Shown: positions 32,736 through 45,456 of the stretch, in pieces | Layout: the number at the start of each line of letters is the position of its first letter | Position numbering within the stretch: position 1 is the stretch's first letter | DNA from: Mya arenaria | Lineage: Eukaryota > Mollusca > Bivalvia > Myida > Myidae | Length of the DNA stretch: 64,000 nt | Direction of reading: 5' to 3' | NCBI RefSeq assembly: GCF_026914265.1 | Contig: NC_069138.1 | Coordinates: 35,022,598 to 35,086,597 of the forward strand | Notes under the pieces: model-generated | The model's input: only the letters and a program-made list of their open reading frames with translations | What the model was told of the DNA's origin: nothing | The model's database searches: none | Position numbers and translations under genes: made by a program

Positions 32736-34432
32736 GGTCAGCTAATATCACTGTCATACTATGGAATGAGGCACCTTTACTCTGTAACCTGAAAAAAGAT
32801 TTGAACAGAGTTGTTATTTAAGGTACAACTTGGATTTTAACAATATTCAAACAGAACTGGATACAGAGGGCTTTTTTTTCAGAACTAAAATATAAAAGTT
32901 AACATCATCTTTGTTTACTTTCAAATCTTTACTGCTCTGGAAGATTAATGGATACACTTGTTATCTGATGTATCTATAACAAGATTTAAGACAGCTGTTA
33001 CAGCTGTACTTGTTTATATTTTAATATGTGATCACATCATCAAATAGTTCACGTTTAAAAGTTAACAATGAAGTTGTTAACCAAGATCATTGTTAACTGA
33101 AACAAAGTTCTGAACAATTGACCCATAAATGTCTGCAAAATGGAAAAAATCTGGAGCATTTGACATGACCCTAAAACAGATTAAGACTGCCCTCAATAAT
33201 AAACTTCTTTTAATTATTGAATTCAACTCCTCGTGCATTTACTTGTCCAGGGTTATAACGTGACAAGTAAATCTTTCCATAATTAAAATTAACAGTTAAT
33301 ATGAATATTTATATCTGGGTGCCTCAGCTGTCATATCAAATGCAGAATATCCATTAAAACCAAGGCTGTCTCTTTGCAGCCAATAATATCTCGTTCATCC
33401 ACTTCGTCACAAAAAGAACACATACTTCCATGACATTTTCCAAAATAGTGACAGACTTTAAGAGCCACTCAACCCCCTCCCCAAACCACATTACATGCAC
33501 AAGGCCAACCCAAGTCAAGTATTTCCGTTAACAAAATTAGCACATGACTGTAACATACAATGTACCTCACACTCTTTTTTCATTGGCACATAATTGAACA
33601 ACACTTTACAACAGTAACTTGTGCGTACAAACGGCACGTGCCACGTGCGTACAAACAGCACTTTTAACTAATGAACAATTATCCCCCTAAACCATGTAAT
33701 ACCCATACATTAGTGCCTGTTTCCTTGATCTGCTAAAGTTTCATGCAATTAATTATTTATCTCAAATTCCTGGTGACAGTTTTTAAAGTAGACCAACTGC
33801 TGGGAAATGTTATTAATAACATTGGGGAAAAACGACAAAAAAGTAAATGCTGTTCATTTATATTCTGGCTTATTTAGAATGTGTTCATTAATTATCATAT
33901 AACAGCATGTTAATTGCTTAATTGAAAAACTCTATTAAATGGTTAGAGGATATTTGATATACCACTTCATACAATTATGTGTTTCATTTATATATACCTT
34001 ATAATTTAGCCAACCACAAGTCAACTCAACTCAATTTATTGCATAAAACATAAAACCATGCGTATAGCAAATACAACTACTAACATAACTGATAAGTAAC
34101 TATCTGAAAGAAATCAATATAACACTGGTATGGTGGTCAACATTCTATTTTGTCCAATGAGAAGGCTGTGAGTATTTCTCAAGTTTTCAAATACATTAAT
34201 CCAGTAAATCAGCAGTCATCTGCTATAAATTTTAATCAAGTGAAGTGGTAGACATAAACAGTGGCTGGCCTACTTAGTGGGTGTTTACACAATATGATAA
34301 AGAACACTTAATTAAAAGGTTTGTTAGTATAATGTACTAACACATAATAAATGGTTAAGCTATTGTGTGGCTTCAAACCATTTATTTTTGTAAGAACATA
34401 CTAACAATCCTTAACCATTACTTTAAAGCTGC

Positions 34433-34781
34433 ACTCTCACAGATTGAACATTTTGACAACTTTTTTATATTATGTCTTGGAACGTGCCAGTTTTTGCGAA
34501 AATTCATGGAAACCAGTTATAAGACTGTTGACAAAACTATAGTTCGCAGATTTTTATATTTGAGTTTAAAAATTGATGTTTTATGCATTTTTTCATAAAC
34601 CGTTAGTAACGGTTTAAGCCATAAAACACTAATTTCTGAACGGAAATATGAAAAACTATGATCTGATTTTTTGTCAGCATTCACATATCATTGATTTGAA
34701 GATGTTTACACCAAAATTTGCTCTTTCAAAGACAAAAAATAAAGAAGTAAAAATGGTATATCTGTGAGAGTGCAGCTTTAA
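34433..34781. mobile_element. TTAA-type MITE family B, well-preserved copy
   Basis: TTAAAGCTGCACTCTCACAG at the left and the reverse complement CTGTGAGAGTGCAGCTTTAA at the right, 349 bp, TTAA on both sides. There is no coding capacity. TTAA targets suit piggyBac or Kolobok transposases, but none is present here. Confidence 0.85.
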
Positions 34782-34985
34782 ACATCTCTGATACAGATAT
34801 ATGTTAATCTGTTAACATCCTACAGTTTCAATGATTCATTTGACCCGTAACAAGTTTGTTATTATTTCCATCAATATTTTCCTACTGTACATGAAATTTA
34901 GAAAATAAAGGTGTTGACTTGGCTTGACTTGAAACAACAGTTTTTATATTTTCCCTTATTCACAAAATAGAAAAAAGGAGAAATA

Positions 34986-35096
34986 AAATTATAGATTTAA
35001 ATATTGACTGGAGAGCAAAAAAAAGATAAATACATTCTAAAAGTTATAGATTTAAATATTGACTGGAAAGCAAAAAAAAGATAAATACATTTTATC
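34986..35096. repeat. 55-bp direct duplication
   Basis: Two adjacent units share TTATAGATTTAAATATTGAC, then TGGAAAGCAAAAAAAAGATAAATACATT with about two changes. Confidence 0.75.
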
Positions 35097-36288
35097 AACT
35101 TCTTACATTCCAAACACAACTTACCTTTAATTTGATGTTAAATATTTTGATTTCCTTTTAACTTTTTTCTAAACCTAACTCCGAGGAAAACTTCACTAAT
35201 TTTTTCATGTAAATGAATATCAAAACCATGGTCACAGTTTAGTTACAATTCACTGGTCCAGATGAAATATGACTCCGTTTTTATTCAGATATATGTTGCT
35301 GACCTCATGTTTTTAACTTCTCCGTATTTTCACATCAAGTTTAAAAAAACAAACAAGATGACGTCTATAGAATTAAATAGTCTTAAATTCTCAACCCTGA
35401 TAGAAAATATGTAAAATTGTAAACAGTGACTATTTTTTTTCAATATTTTTAACGAAAAACTATTAATAATCTACTTTCCAAATTCATAACAAAATATTGA
35501 ATTATTATAATTTTCAATTTAATACCAGTATGACGTTAGTTATTTAAAGAGTTAACAATGATATGTCAAAGTATTTATAACAATATAGTAAAATATAATT
35601 CCAAATATTTAGCATACCAGTACTTGAGATGAATTCCTTTGACTCAATTTAAAAGCATATCATAGGTATATATAATATTGAATCTTATACAAAGTCATGC
35701 ATAAGGAATTGATTTCATTCAGAGAAGTATTAAACATATACACATATTTTAGAACAAAAAAGTAAATTAAATTTAAATAATATTTGATGTGTTCCTGATA
35801 AAGATATGAAAAAACAACAACAACAATTTACACCAATATAATTCCTACACTGTACACATAAAATTCCATCGATAATTCTACAAAAAAAACACTTATTGTC
35901 TATTATCTATCTTTCAATCATTCTGAAAAACAACAACACAAAAACCAGACAAATAACATTTATAAATCTTTCAAAATCCTTAAATGAAAGCTCTTACATA
36001 GACACTCTCAGAGCATGCAATATATGTGCATAAATTTCCAGAAAACAAATAATAAATATTAGTGTACGTCACAGATTGGCAAAACAATAGTGGTGTGTTA
36101 CATAACACCAATGCTGGAGAAATCATGGCTTAATAATAACTTCCATCCAGTTTCCATGGAGGTAAGTTATTCAGTATTAAACCTGAAACAAGCTGTCATC
36201 GGAAAGTCATGCAATAGGCTTATATGGAGAGAAATATCTTGTTTTATTGCCAAGACTTGGTTCTCAGCAATATTGAATATTTATCAAG

Positions 36289-36716
36289 TTAAAGGGATGG
36301 TTCAAAAATCAACAAATACTGTATTTCCTTAAAACAGCCTTAAGACTTATCAATACGAACTAGTATGAGGCCAATAATACATAATTAATATGATTAAAAG
36401 AATTTTTTTGTCACTGTCTCAGCTGTGTCTACCCGTTTAAAGGTGTATTTAGAATGTAAAAATCACATGAATAGTTCAGGTACATATACCAACATTATTT
36501 TTTAATTTTCAGGAATTTTTGTGGTAAACCCAGTAAATTTCGAATTGGATAAATACGCAGTTTTTGCTGCGAAAGATGCATGTGTCAAAAATGATGAAAT
36601 ACATCATTCAGTGAGATTCAACGCGCTGTTCACAATGATATCACAATAATATCAGTAAGTTTTTAACAATTTCCTTCTTTTTCGCAATTGTTTCATCCGG
36701 TGTCTAGTCCCTTTAA
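36289..36716. mobile_element. TTAA-type MITE family C, copy 1
   Basis: It begins TTAAAGGGATGGTTCA and ends GTGTCTAGTCCCTTTAA; the better-kept left end of copy 2 reads TTAAAGGGGTTAGACACC, the near-inverse of that right end. 428 bp with no frame. Confidence 0.7.
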
Positions 36717-37840
36717 GGCTAAGCTTTCATTGTTTTACAGTGTACACGCAAGCTTATTGAAAACCATGGCATGTATGCCTTTAAAGAGCTATAAAACTTG
36801 CATTTGGTTTAGGTTTTCAAAATACGGTTCTCAGAAAAAAAATCCAACCCATCTTTAGTCATACATAGGATAAATGACATTTAAAAATACTAAAAAGCAG
36901 AATGCTGGATCCTTATCCTGCGATATAAAGCATGACTGATGTTAAATCAATGCAATATTAAATATTATCACCGCCCCATGACCAGAGGCGTAACAGTTTA
37001 TATTGACCATGCCTGGTAACAGATGCTGGAAAGACCATGTTTTCATAATTGATTTAGATTTCTGCTCTTATAATTCATGCTTATAATACCAGATAGGATT
37101 CCGTTAACAATCAAATTTATCATACACAAGAATAAAAAACAACCGTTTCAATTGTTTTTCAATTTATGCACATGGTCAAACAACATTTCAATGCTGCATG
37201 GCTACAGATGCTGAGAAGGACCATGATTTCAAAATTGATTTAGATTTTCTGCTCTTAATTTGCGAGTTATACCAAGCAAGTTTCCACTAACAATCAAATT
37301 TATCATTATATTACATAGCCAAGAACAAAAAGAACAACCTTTTCAGCTGCTTTTTAATTGATGGTCAAATAATGTCCAAACAACATTTAATTCTGCATAG
37401 AATCCAAAGCACAAACACTGAAATTTATTCCCCAAGAACATGTGCCATAATCTTGCATTTAATCTTACAGTGTATATGTAGTCACAGAAAAATGCAGTAC
37501 ATGTTTTCTTGTCCAGACAAAACAAGCAGCACTTAAGACACATAACAACAAACACCAAAAGCATGTAACTCCATCTAAAGTTGCCACCATTTAGGAAGGA
37601 TTTTGCACCAACATTTGGTCGGAAGTGTATCCATTTCCAGCCCAGAGCCAGGATGCTTGTTGCCTTGTTAGAGTAATGAGTACCAGGATTTAGGTTGGCT
37701 CGCACACACCCTAACACCCACAGCCTTGTTCTCAAGTGTTTTATGCATTGAAGTAACATGCACTTTTTTTCAGAAATTGTATAACCATGCTTTTCATATG
37801 CTCTTTTGGCATAAAAATCACCATTTACAAGAGAAGAACA
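36717..37840. other. Gene-free stretch
   Basis: AT-rich with two loosely similar blocks (about 36990-37140 and 37190-37330, sharing GATGCTGGAAAGACCATG-like and TCAAATTTATCATA sequence), suggesting an old local duplication. A 138-codon minus frame here shows no known motif or codon bias and is not called. Confidence 0.5.
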
Positions 37841-38224
37841 TTAAAGTGATCTTGTATTTGGAATCAATACATAACCATGTATAACAAACATAAATTTTGA
37901 GTGATAAACCTTTAACTACTTACTAAATAATGCATTTATGGAAAATATTAATTACTGATAACAAGATTGTTACCATGTATTTAATAGTTAAAAATGCACA
38001 AATATTTAATGACTGGTGGGTCCAAAAGAGTTACAGTGATCAACTATCGTCACATAATGTAGAAATACCATGTTTTCTGCACCTTTCTTTCAAAGTAAAC
38101 ATGGTTTCCTCCATAAGAATCATTGTTTTCAATAATTATTCATCCTTTTCCAGTTAATTAAAACAATTGTATTAATTGTGGAACATCTTAATTGGGAGTA
38201 TTTTATTATAGAGTGCATCTTTAA
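37841..38224. mobile_element. TTAA-type MITE family A, copy 2
   Basis: Starts TTAAAGTGATCTTG and ends GAGTGCATCTTTAA. Interior blocks (ACTACTTACTAAATAATGCA, TTTATGGAAAATATTAATTA) match copy 1. Confidence 0.8.
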
Positions 38225-39486
38225 AGAAAAACATGGCATGCAACTTGCAGTCACCTACTTCTCTATATGAATAAAATATAATTATTTCAAAAGCAAAATC
38301 TAAGAATAAAATCAATTATGCAATTATTTTCTAATTAATCAAATAAATGACATTATGTCAACTCGCAGTATTTCTTATACCATTTAAGATGACTTTTTAT
38401 GTCACATGAATATGTTTTGCATTAAGAACATATCAAATAGTGCTTACAAATAAGTTTCTGTAAATACAATTGATAATAATAATTGAAACATTAAAAAAAA
38501 ATCAAACTTTAAGTGTGATAAAAAATGTAAAGATTGCATTAATACAAATATTGATAATTGAAATTATATACAATGACTATACCTTTATCTAATAACTTTA
38601 TTTAGTAATAGTTATAAGTTGGTAATATGATTTCCATTTTCTCTCTTTTATTCTCTTTCAAATACTTCAGTTGCATTCGACTTAACACGGTAAGTTTCTG
38701 TTATCCAGTTCCTTACCTTTTATTATCTTAAATCCTTCAGTTGTAAAAAAATAAACAAAAAGAGTTACCTGCATTTATTTTGTATATTCACACAGGATGG
38801 TGCAATCTGAGTGCACTATTAACTTCTGTTCCACTTGATTTTCTTAAAATGATTTGTTGGAGCTTTCGTGCAAGCCACTGCCGAGACTAGAGCTGTAGCG
38901 ACACTCATAGATGTATCAGCCTCTCAGAGTTTACCTTACCATGAGTTTTATTGTAGGTCCACGGTTCCCATATCGCTCTAACCCCTCCCTTTGTCTAAAG
39001 ACACTGTTTTTTTAATAGGTCTTGAAAAGCAAGCTTTGATCTGGTGTTTTAATAAAGGATGGTACACTTATCAACAATGTGAGTACATTACTGATATCAC
39101 AATCAGAATATTTCAACAAATAATATAAGCAAATGCTAAAACACAAAAGAATTCCTATATTTTGAGTTGACTTGATAAATGCTGTCATCTCTGTTTCTGA
39201 TAACTTCAGACATTTGTGTATAAGAAACAAAGGGAAATTACACAATGTCAATAAGATTAATCTTCCTCTCTCAACACTACAACATATATAGACCTGCTGT
39301 CAATTGACCATAGAAATTGGTTTTACAAGAGGTCCATTTTGCACATCAGTTATATTGGAAAAAATAGGGCAAGAGCAAACCATATCAGCAACAAAATTTA
39401 AATGCCTGTCAATGAGTCAAGTGCACAGATGAAATCGGTGTAATGTAATTGATATATAACCCATCCACACCCCTATACTCCCACAG
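38225..39486. other. Gene-free AT-rich stretch
   Basis: No coding signal, tandem array or clear inverted-repeat element recognised. Confidence 0.45.
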
Positions 39487-39720
39487 GTGGCAGATTTGTG
39501 GTCTAGTGATAACACACTTAACTGTTAATCCAGGGGTAGCAGGTTTGATTCCCCGCCCCACCACTTAAAAATTACTAATTGTCTGAGAAGGAGGTTAAAT
39601 GGGGGTCCTGCCTGACAGTGCTTTACACTGGTGCAAGTTAAAGCAACCAGTGTAGCTCTAACCAGAGTTACATTGTCTGTGCACTATGCTCCAAAAACCT
39701 AAAATGACTAACAATCTTAC
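39487..39720 (+). mobile_element. tRNA-derived SINE
   Basis: A-box-like TGGTCTAGTGAT (39499-39510) and B-box-like GGTTTGATTCC (39542-39552) lie in a tRNA-like head. They are followed by a body of about 160 bp (GGGGGTCCTGCCTGACAGTG, GTTAAAGCAACCAGTGTAGC) unlike a tRNA. There is no A-rich tail. Confidence 0.6.
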
Positions 39721-41867
39721 ACACCCCTCTCCTCCCACAATCATTCAGTATAAATTAAAAGAAGGGCAGAGTGCATAGTCTATACCACTTTCTATACTAT
39801 TTTCAAGGCTCACAATTAAGTTAACCCAGAAGTCTATTCTGTCATGGAAGTTATGAAGGCTGAATAGTATTTCACTATCTAGTAAAGATGTTATCTATAA
39901 TTTTAAATAAAACTGTCGATGGCTCTATCTGAGGAACCTGCTCCTTAGCTCCTGTCTAAGAGTGAAGTGTTTACTATTGTGCCAATCCATGGTGAGAATG
40001 TACAGAGATGGTAGGATCATTCCAGCCTTATAAACACTTCATAAACCTCTCATGAGCTGACCAGTGTCATAACAAACACACCCCAGGGTGTATACATAAT
40101 AACATTGTGGGGGTGGGGATAGTTTTAGCATGACTAGTAGTTGAAGACAATGGCACATAATTTTATGCTTGGGCCATTGCCTCATTTGTCATCAACAGGC
40201 AAATGATCTCTTGAGAGAATATATTTAGGTACAAAATTAAAATAAATAATAAAATCAGTAAAAGTTATATGTCCAAAATTGGATAATACCTAAAAAATGT
40301 AAATAAAATAAATAATAGACAAGATATGTAAATTAACACTGGGTTATAAATTAGAAAGTGATTAAGTGTCAAATAAATATACTTACAGTGATCAGTAAGC
40401 CCTCATTAGCTCCATCAAATCCAGTTAAAAGTGATCGGGCACTTGACTCAGACCCTAATTGGTTATCAAATACCTAGCTAGCTTAAACTCTCAATATGAG
40501 TCACCCCTCACAGATTGTTGATACTTCCTATATTGATACTAGATCTTCCCCTCAACTATTACATCAAACAATTTGACCGGCAAAAGTACCAGGTATAAGA
40601 GGGTTTAAATATGGAAATATGGGCCGGCAATGAGTAAAATGTAAATTAATTTCGTCAAAATTGACACATCTGCCTTGGAGCATCGAGTTATACATTCGGA
40701 ATGGAAATGAGGTGAAATTGTACGAATACAATCACATTAGGTAGAAAGAATACTCTTTATTTTCATGCATTGCAGATATAAATAGTTATTTAATATAAAA
40801 CTTGTATTTGTTAAATTTTAATTCTTATCAAAGTGTGAAGAAAAATGAAAACCACACAAAAGCTATTAAATTAACACATGATATACACTAAAATGAAAGC
40901 AAGCACAGATAACTAATATTATATTTCCCAATAAATTGAAAACTGATATTTTATTTCTCCCTTTTACTTGTTTTGAAAATTTGCTGCGGATCTGATTTTA
41001 TTATAAATATCAGACATGCAAAATTCAGATATTTAACACCTGAAAACACTCACACGCAAAAATGGCCCAGATACTTTAAGAAATATAAAACAACTTTATG
41101 GTTTGAAAAGGAAACCACAATAAGTGAAGCAGAGGGTATAAACTTACAGTAAAAGCTTTTAATGGATACCGGCATGAAATCCTAAGATGTTACTTTACAA
41201 ATGCTAACGAGAGGGGAATAAACGACTGCAAGTCAGAAAGCAAAAAAAAACACCACCAATATACATCCTGTACAAACAAACCTGCAGATTTCAGGGTCGG
41301 GTCTAGAATTTGATGTTTCAGAGGTGCGCTGCAAAAGACATGTGATGCACACTCTTCCTAAGGAACCCTCAAAATGGCTCTAAATAGCAAAATGGTAAGC
41401 AAAGGGAGATTTGAGTTCATTTTAGTCTATGATACATTTTGGTGTTTTATGCATAATCTCTCTACCATATTGACATGAATTGTTCACTAAGACATTTTTA
41501 GGGGGTGCACACGCTTTCTGTGTCCCCTTGGCTCCAATTTTGATGTTGCACAGCCAACAGAAGATTTTGCACAATAACATCTACTAGTGCTGTCAACACC
41601 AAGGCTATAACAGGCACTACATTCTAAGAAAAAAACAGTCCAGGGTTAGAACGCAGCAAGGCAGTGGCACTCCATTACATAAATTCTTATTTATATAAAC
41701 ATTTTTGTGGCAGATTGCTTGGAAAAGATGGTTTACATTGCAGTGGATCAGTGCAGATTTAGATTGAGATGTAAACATTTTTATTTTTTATGATTTTGAG
41801 ATTTGGTGGTGCTTTTTCTTAATGACTGCTGACGAATATTATAAACTTTACTGTGAGAATCCAGCAA
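39721..41867. other. Gene-free stretch
   Basis: No coding signal. One strong minus-strand donor (40387/40386) could belong to a 5' untranslated exon of the Ig gene. Confidence 0.45.
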
Positions 41868-42345
41868 AACGTGTATTATAACATGACAGTGAGAAATTCA
41901 ATGCACCAACCATGCAAAATGTGTATTATTGCATGACAGTGAGAATGTACCAACCATGCAAAATGTGTATTATTGCATGACTGTGAGAAGGTACCAACCA
42001 TGCAAAATGTGTATTATTGCATGACTGTTAGAATGTACCAACCATGCAAAATATTTATTATTGCATGACTGTGAGAATGTACCAACCATGCAAAATGTGT
42101 ATTATTGCATGACTGTGAGAATGTACCAACCATGCAAAATGTGTATTATTGCATGACTGTTAGAATGTACCAACCATGCAAAATGTGTATTATTGCATGA
42201 CTGTTAGAATGTACTAACCATACAAAATGTGTATTATTGCATGACTGTGAGAATGTACCAACCATGCAAAATGTGTATTATTGCATGACTGTGAGAATGT
42301 ACCAACCATGCAAATTGTGTATTATTACATAACTGTGAGAATCCA
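41868..42345. repeat. 44-bp minisatellite with a dyad in each unit, about 11 copies
   Basis: The unit reads TGCATGACTGTGAGAATGTA then CCAACCATGCAAAATGTGTATTAT. Each unit junction contains CATGCAA, 11 nt, TTGCATG, a perfect 7-bp inverted repeat, so the array is a row of small potential hairpins. Outer units are more diverged than inner ones. Confidence 0.9.
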
Positions 42346-43177
42346 CCAAACATGCCAACAACTTTATATTTTTCTAAGCTGACCAAAGCTGAGTCAATGA
42401 CTATTTTAGTCAAAATATTATTAGACTTGCTTAAGTCAGTATATTGTCACAGCGAACATTCATACATGTTTTAAAATCCTTATATTTAAGCCCAACATTA
42501 AAACGTTTGCCTGACGATAACGATGACACTGAAATGACAACAGTGCTACCATGACAACAAAACAGTGTATTATTATTTGCTTTCTTTCAGCTCATTTTAA
42601 GTTACAATCATGAAAGATATCCGAGAATGTGTGATAATTTGGCATCTGTGGACTGATCATGAAATTATCTTTGTGACAGAATATTAAAAATAAAAAAATA
42701 AAAAATATCCACATATTTGTCAAAATAATACAAATTTTGGAAGTTATGTGTTCAAAACATAAAGACATACCTTTTATAAATTTCGCTTTCATTAAATAAA
42801 TTCCTTGTTCTCTAATGTGTTATGATAATCTATGCATGCAATACATTCAAAAGTGCCACAAAACCAATCACCTGTGAGTGGATGAATGAAGAAAATCATT
42901 CCATCATTCCAAGCAAGTCCTTTTGAAGTATAAGTTTTCCAAGTAATTATTCTACAATTTGATTGACATTAAACAGAGATGCTGGTGACAATCAATAGAC
43001 CATGTGACATGATTGCTTATTGATTACTTCCAGGTAAAACTCATTTCTGTGAGAAGAGAGAGCTTAAAAGTGATAATGTGTCTCTTTTTTTATTCCATTC
43101 ATAAGCAAAAAAAGCAATCTCCTTTGTCTGTGACAACTTAAGATGCTGATTAAAGTTTGTTCAACAAAAGGAGTAAT
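42346..43177. other. Gene-free stretch
   Basis: AT-rich; no gene or repeat recognised. Confidence 0.45.
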
Positions 43178-43530
43178 TTAAAGCTGCACTCTCACAGATT
43201 GGGAGTTTTGTATTTTTTGTTATTTATTTTTGTGTCAGAATCGGCTGATTTTAGCATAAATGCTTTCAATTCAGTCATATAAGAGATGTCACAATAGAAC
43301 AGATCTGAATTGTTTCAGATACTGCCAAAAATTCATTTTTCTTAAAGCGTTTAGTAGAAACTTTTAGCCATAAAACTTAATAATTTTTAAACGTAAATAT
43401 GAAATAGTGTGATCAAGAAAAAGACCTTTTGTCAGCAGTTAAATATGACTGGTTTCCAGATATTACGCAAAAAAAATGCTCGTTCCAAAACAAAAAGTGA
43501 AACAGTTAATCTGTGAGAGTGCAGCTTTAA
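43178..43530. mobile_element. TTAA-type MITE family B, copy
   Basis: TTAAAGCTGCACTCTCACAG at the left, CTGTGAGAGTGCAGCTTTAA at the right; 353 bp, TTAA on both sides. Confidence 0.85.
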
Positions 43531-44394
43531 CATTTGATCCTTCACATTTTGTATGCCTTTCAACTAACCCTTTTCTACCCCCAACTAAACCCTTGCAATA
43601 ACTCACCTTACCCTAACCCTAAAATAATAATAACATAAATTTCCTTAATTGTTTTTTGATTTATGAATGGTTAAATATTAGAAATCAAAGTGGCCGACCA
43701 TTGTAAACTCTAGCAAAAAACACATACCAACTTTATTGAACTGGTTTAAAAGAACCATACAAAAAATAGACAATAACTAATGACATTTCAGTTTCTTGTT
43801 ATATGAATTTTAGAATCCTTTAACCATGTATACATTTATATACACAGTCCAAGAATATAGTCCAGTGAGGGTTGATATTAACTATGCAATGTTTCCTGGT
43901 GAAGTAATTTAACAAGAATGAAACAAAAATCTCCAACAGGCATGTACAGGTAATGCCAATCCCCCCCCACCACACACACACACATCATGCATGTTTCCTG
44001 TAACATGATAAAACATGAACCTGCCCAGTGCACATTTTCATCAGGAAGGGTTTTTTGCTCATTTTTCGGGGTTGACATAAGCAAGACTGACAAGAAACAT
44101 CTCCTTGGGAGATGCCGTCCTGATAGCAGGCAGATGTTTGTGCACTTTACCCCCATAAACATGCCTGTTCCAATCACAATAAACATGGGATATCATACCC
44201 TGGTACTGATAGCCAGAACTCAACATTTTCCTTGAACTGTCAGGTCAAGCTGTTATCATCTTTATGAATGAAAAAATCACTAACTTAATTTCATATCTCA
44301 TTATCAGTTGGAAAACTTCAAACAAAATGTTAGTTTTTATCAGTCAATTCAAGCTTATCATGAAAATTGTTATAAGCTGATGTGGATCATTCTG
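43531..44394. other. Gene-free stretch with a C-run/CA repeat
   Basis: A C8 tract followed by (CA)n lies at about 43962-43984. No coding signal is credible; the 102-codon minus frame crosses this repeat. Confidence 0.45.
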
Positions 44395-44530
44395 GAGCCT
44401 GTGTCCTGGGTAGAAACCATTATGGGTGTCCTCCATGAAAGGCCATGAGAACATGTCCTACAGTTTTGTGGATTGAACCTATGACCTCTTGGCTAAGAGG
44501 CAGAAAACTTATCACTAGTGCACTCTTCCG
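44395..44530 (-). mobile_element. tRNA-derived SINE fragment, minus strand
   Basis: Minus-strand B-box-like AGGTTCAATCC (44480-44470) and A-box-like CACTAGTGATAAG (about 44520-44508). Past the B box it carries GACATGTTCTC and GGACACC, shared with the copy at 28956, so both belong to one family. Confidence 0.55.
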
Positions 44531-45136
44531 TAATCTGCAATACCTATTTTGGTAGATTAATACTTTATTTAAGATATTTCACAATTTAATTGGTTCCATA
44601 AAAAATAAAATTAAAAAAAGTACTTTTTCTAATGATAATAATGCATTTTAAAGTTAAATACAGTGGTCAAATTATTACTAACTAGACAATCCCGCATTAT
44701 TTAAATGTTTCAAGACTTGTTCAAATTCAAAACAACGAAATTGGGCAAGTTACAAATTTAAAAGCAAATTAAATAACAAATTACAGGTAATTGACATGAC
44801 ACTAAATCAGATTTAAATAGCCCTCTATAATTACCTGCTTTGTTAACCAAATTATATATTGGATCCAATTCCACATGCATTCGTTTGTCGCATGCCATTC
44901 CATCACTAGCAAATTTGTTTAACAGTTATGAATATTTATAACCAGGTTGTTCCCCATCATCAATTAAACTTTTGATTGTTATATAAAATTTCCTTTTATA
45001 GGAAAAAAAAATAAGTCTGCTCATATTTTAAAGTAAAAAAAAGTAATAAAAATGAAATAAATTAAAATGATACCATCAACTATGCAATACAAAAATACCA
45101 ATATAGCCTTTAGAATCAAATGAGAAAGCAGGAACT
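44531..45136. other. Gene-free AT-rich stretch
   Basis: Nothing recognised beyond simple A/T tracts. Confidence 0.45.
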
Positions 45137-45456
45137 TTAAGTGACACTCTTATTCAAAATCAATACATACACATGTATAACAAACATAATTTTGAGTGAT
45201 ACACCTTTTACGTCTTACTAAATAATGCATTTATGGAAAGTATTAATTACTGATAACAACATTCTAATTTAATACCTGAAAACATATTAAATGATTGGTG
45301 AGAGCTAACAGATTTACGGTGATCTACTATTGTCTCAATTACTGTAAAAATACAGTGTTTTCTGCACCTTTCTTTCAAATTAAACTCTGTATCTTTCCTA
45401 AGAACCATCTTTAAATTTTAATCAAATGACCTTCCTTGTTTCGAGTGTAGTATATA
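45137..45456. mobile_element. TTAA-type MITE family A, copy 3 (decayed right end)
   Basis: Starts TTAAGTGACACTCTTATTCA and carries the family blocks TCTTACTAAATAATGCATTT and TTTTCTGCACCTTTCTTTCA. The right inverted end is not preserved, so the end coordinate is approximate. Confidence 0.7.

Larger units (their letters stand above)
32789..36288. other. Upstream region of the Ig receptor gene, no coding exon seen
   Basis: AT-rich. It contains one MITE (34433-34781) and a 55-bp direct duplication (about 34986-35096). A weak long inverted pairing based on CAAGTCAA lies around 34017 and 34930. Long open frames are absent. Confidence 0.5.
35124..40387 (-). promoter_or_regulatory. Two candidate 5' untranslated exon donors of the Ig receptor gene
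   Basis: The first coding exon has an acceptor, so a 5' non-coding exon must lie upstream on the minus strand. AAAG|GTAAGTT (cut at 35125/35124) and CACT|GTAAGTATA (cut at 40387/40386) are the best-scoring donors by eye. Either, both or neither may be real. Confidence 0.2.

Noticed and set aside
34017..34932. Larger element with CAAGTCAA-type inverted ends around the family B MITE
   Set aside because: The pairing is imperfect and needs gaps; not strong enough to call without an alignment.
37343..37759. 138-codon minus-strand frame
   Set aside because: Cys/Phe/Trp-rich random-looking sequence with no recognisable domain and no splice context; length alone is not enough.
39487..39560. Functional tRNA gene
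   Set aside because: A- and B-box-like motifs are present, but no full cloverleaf can be drawn and a SINE body follows.
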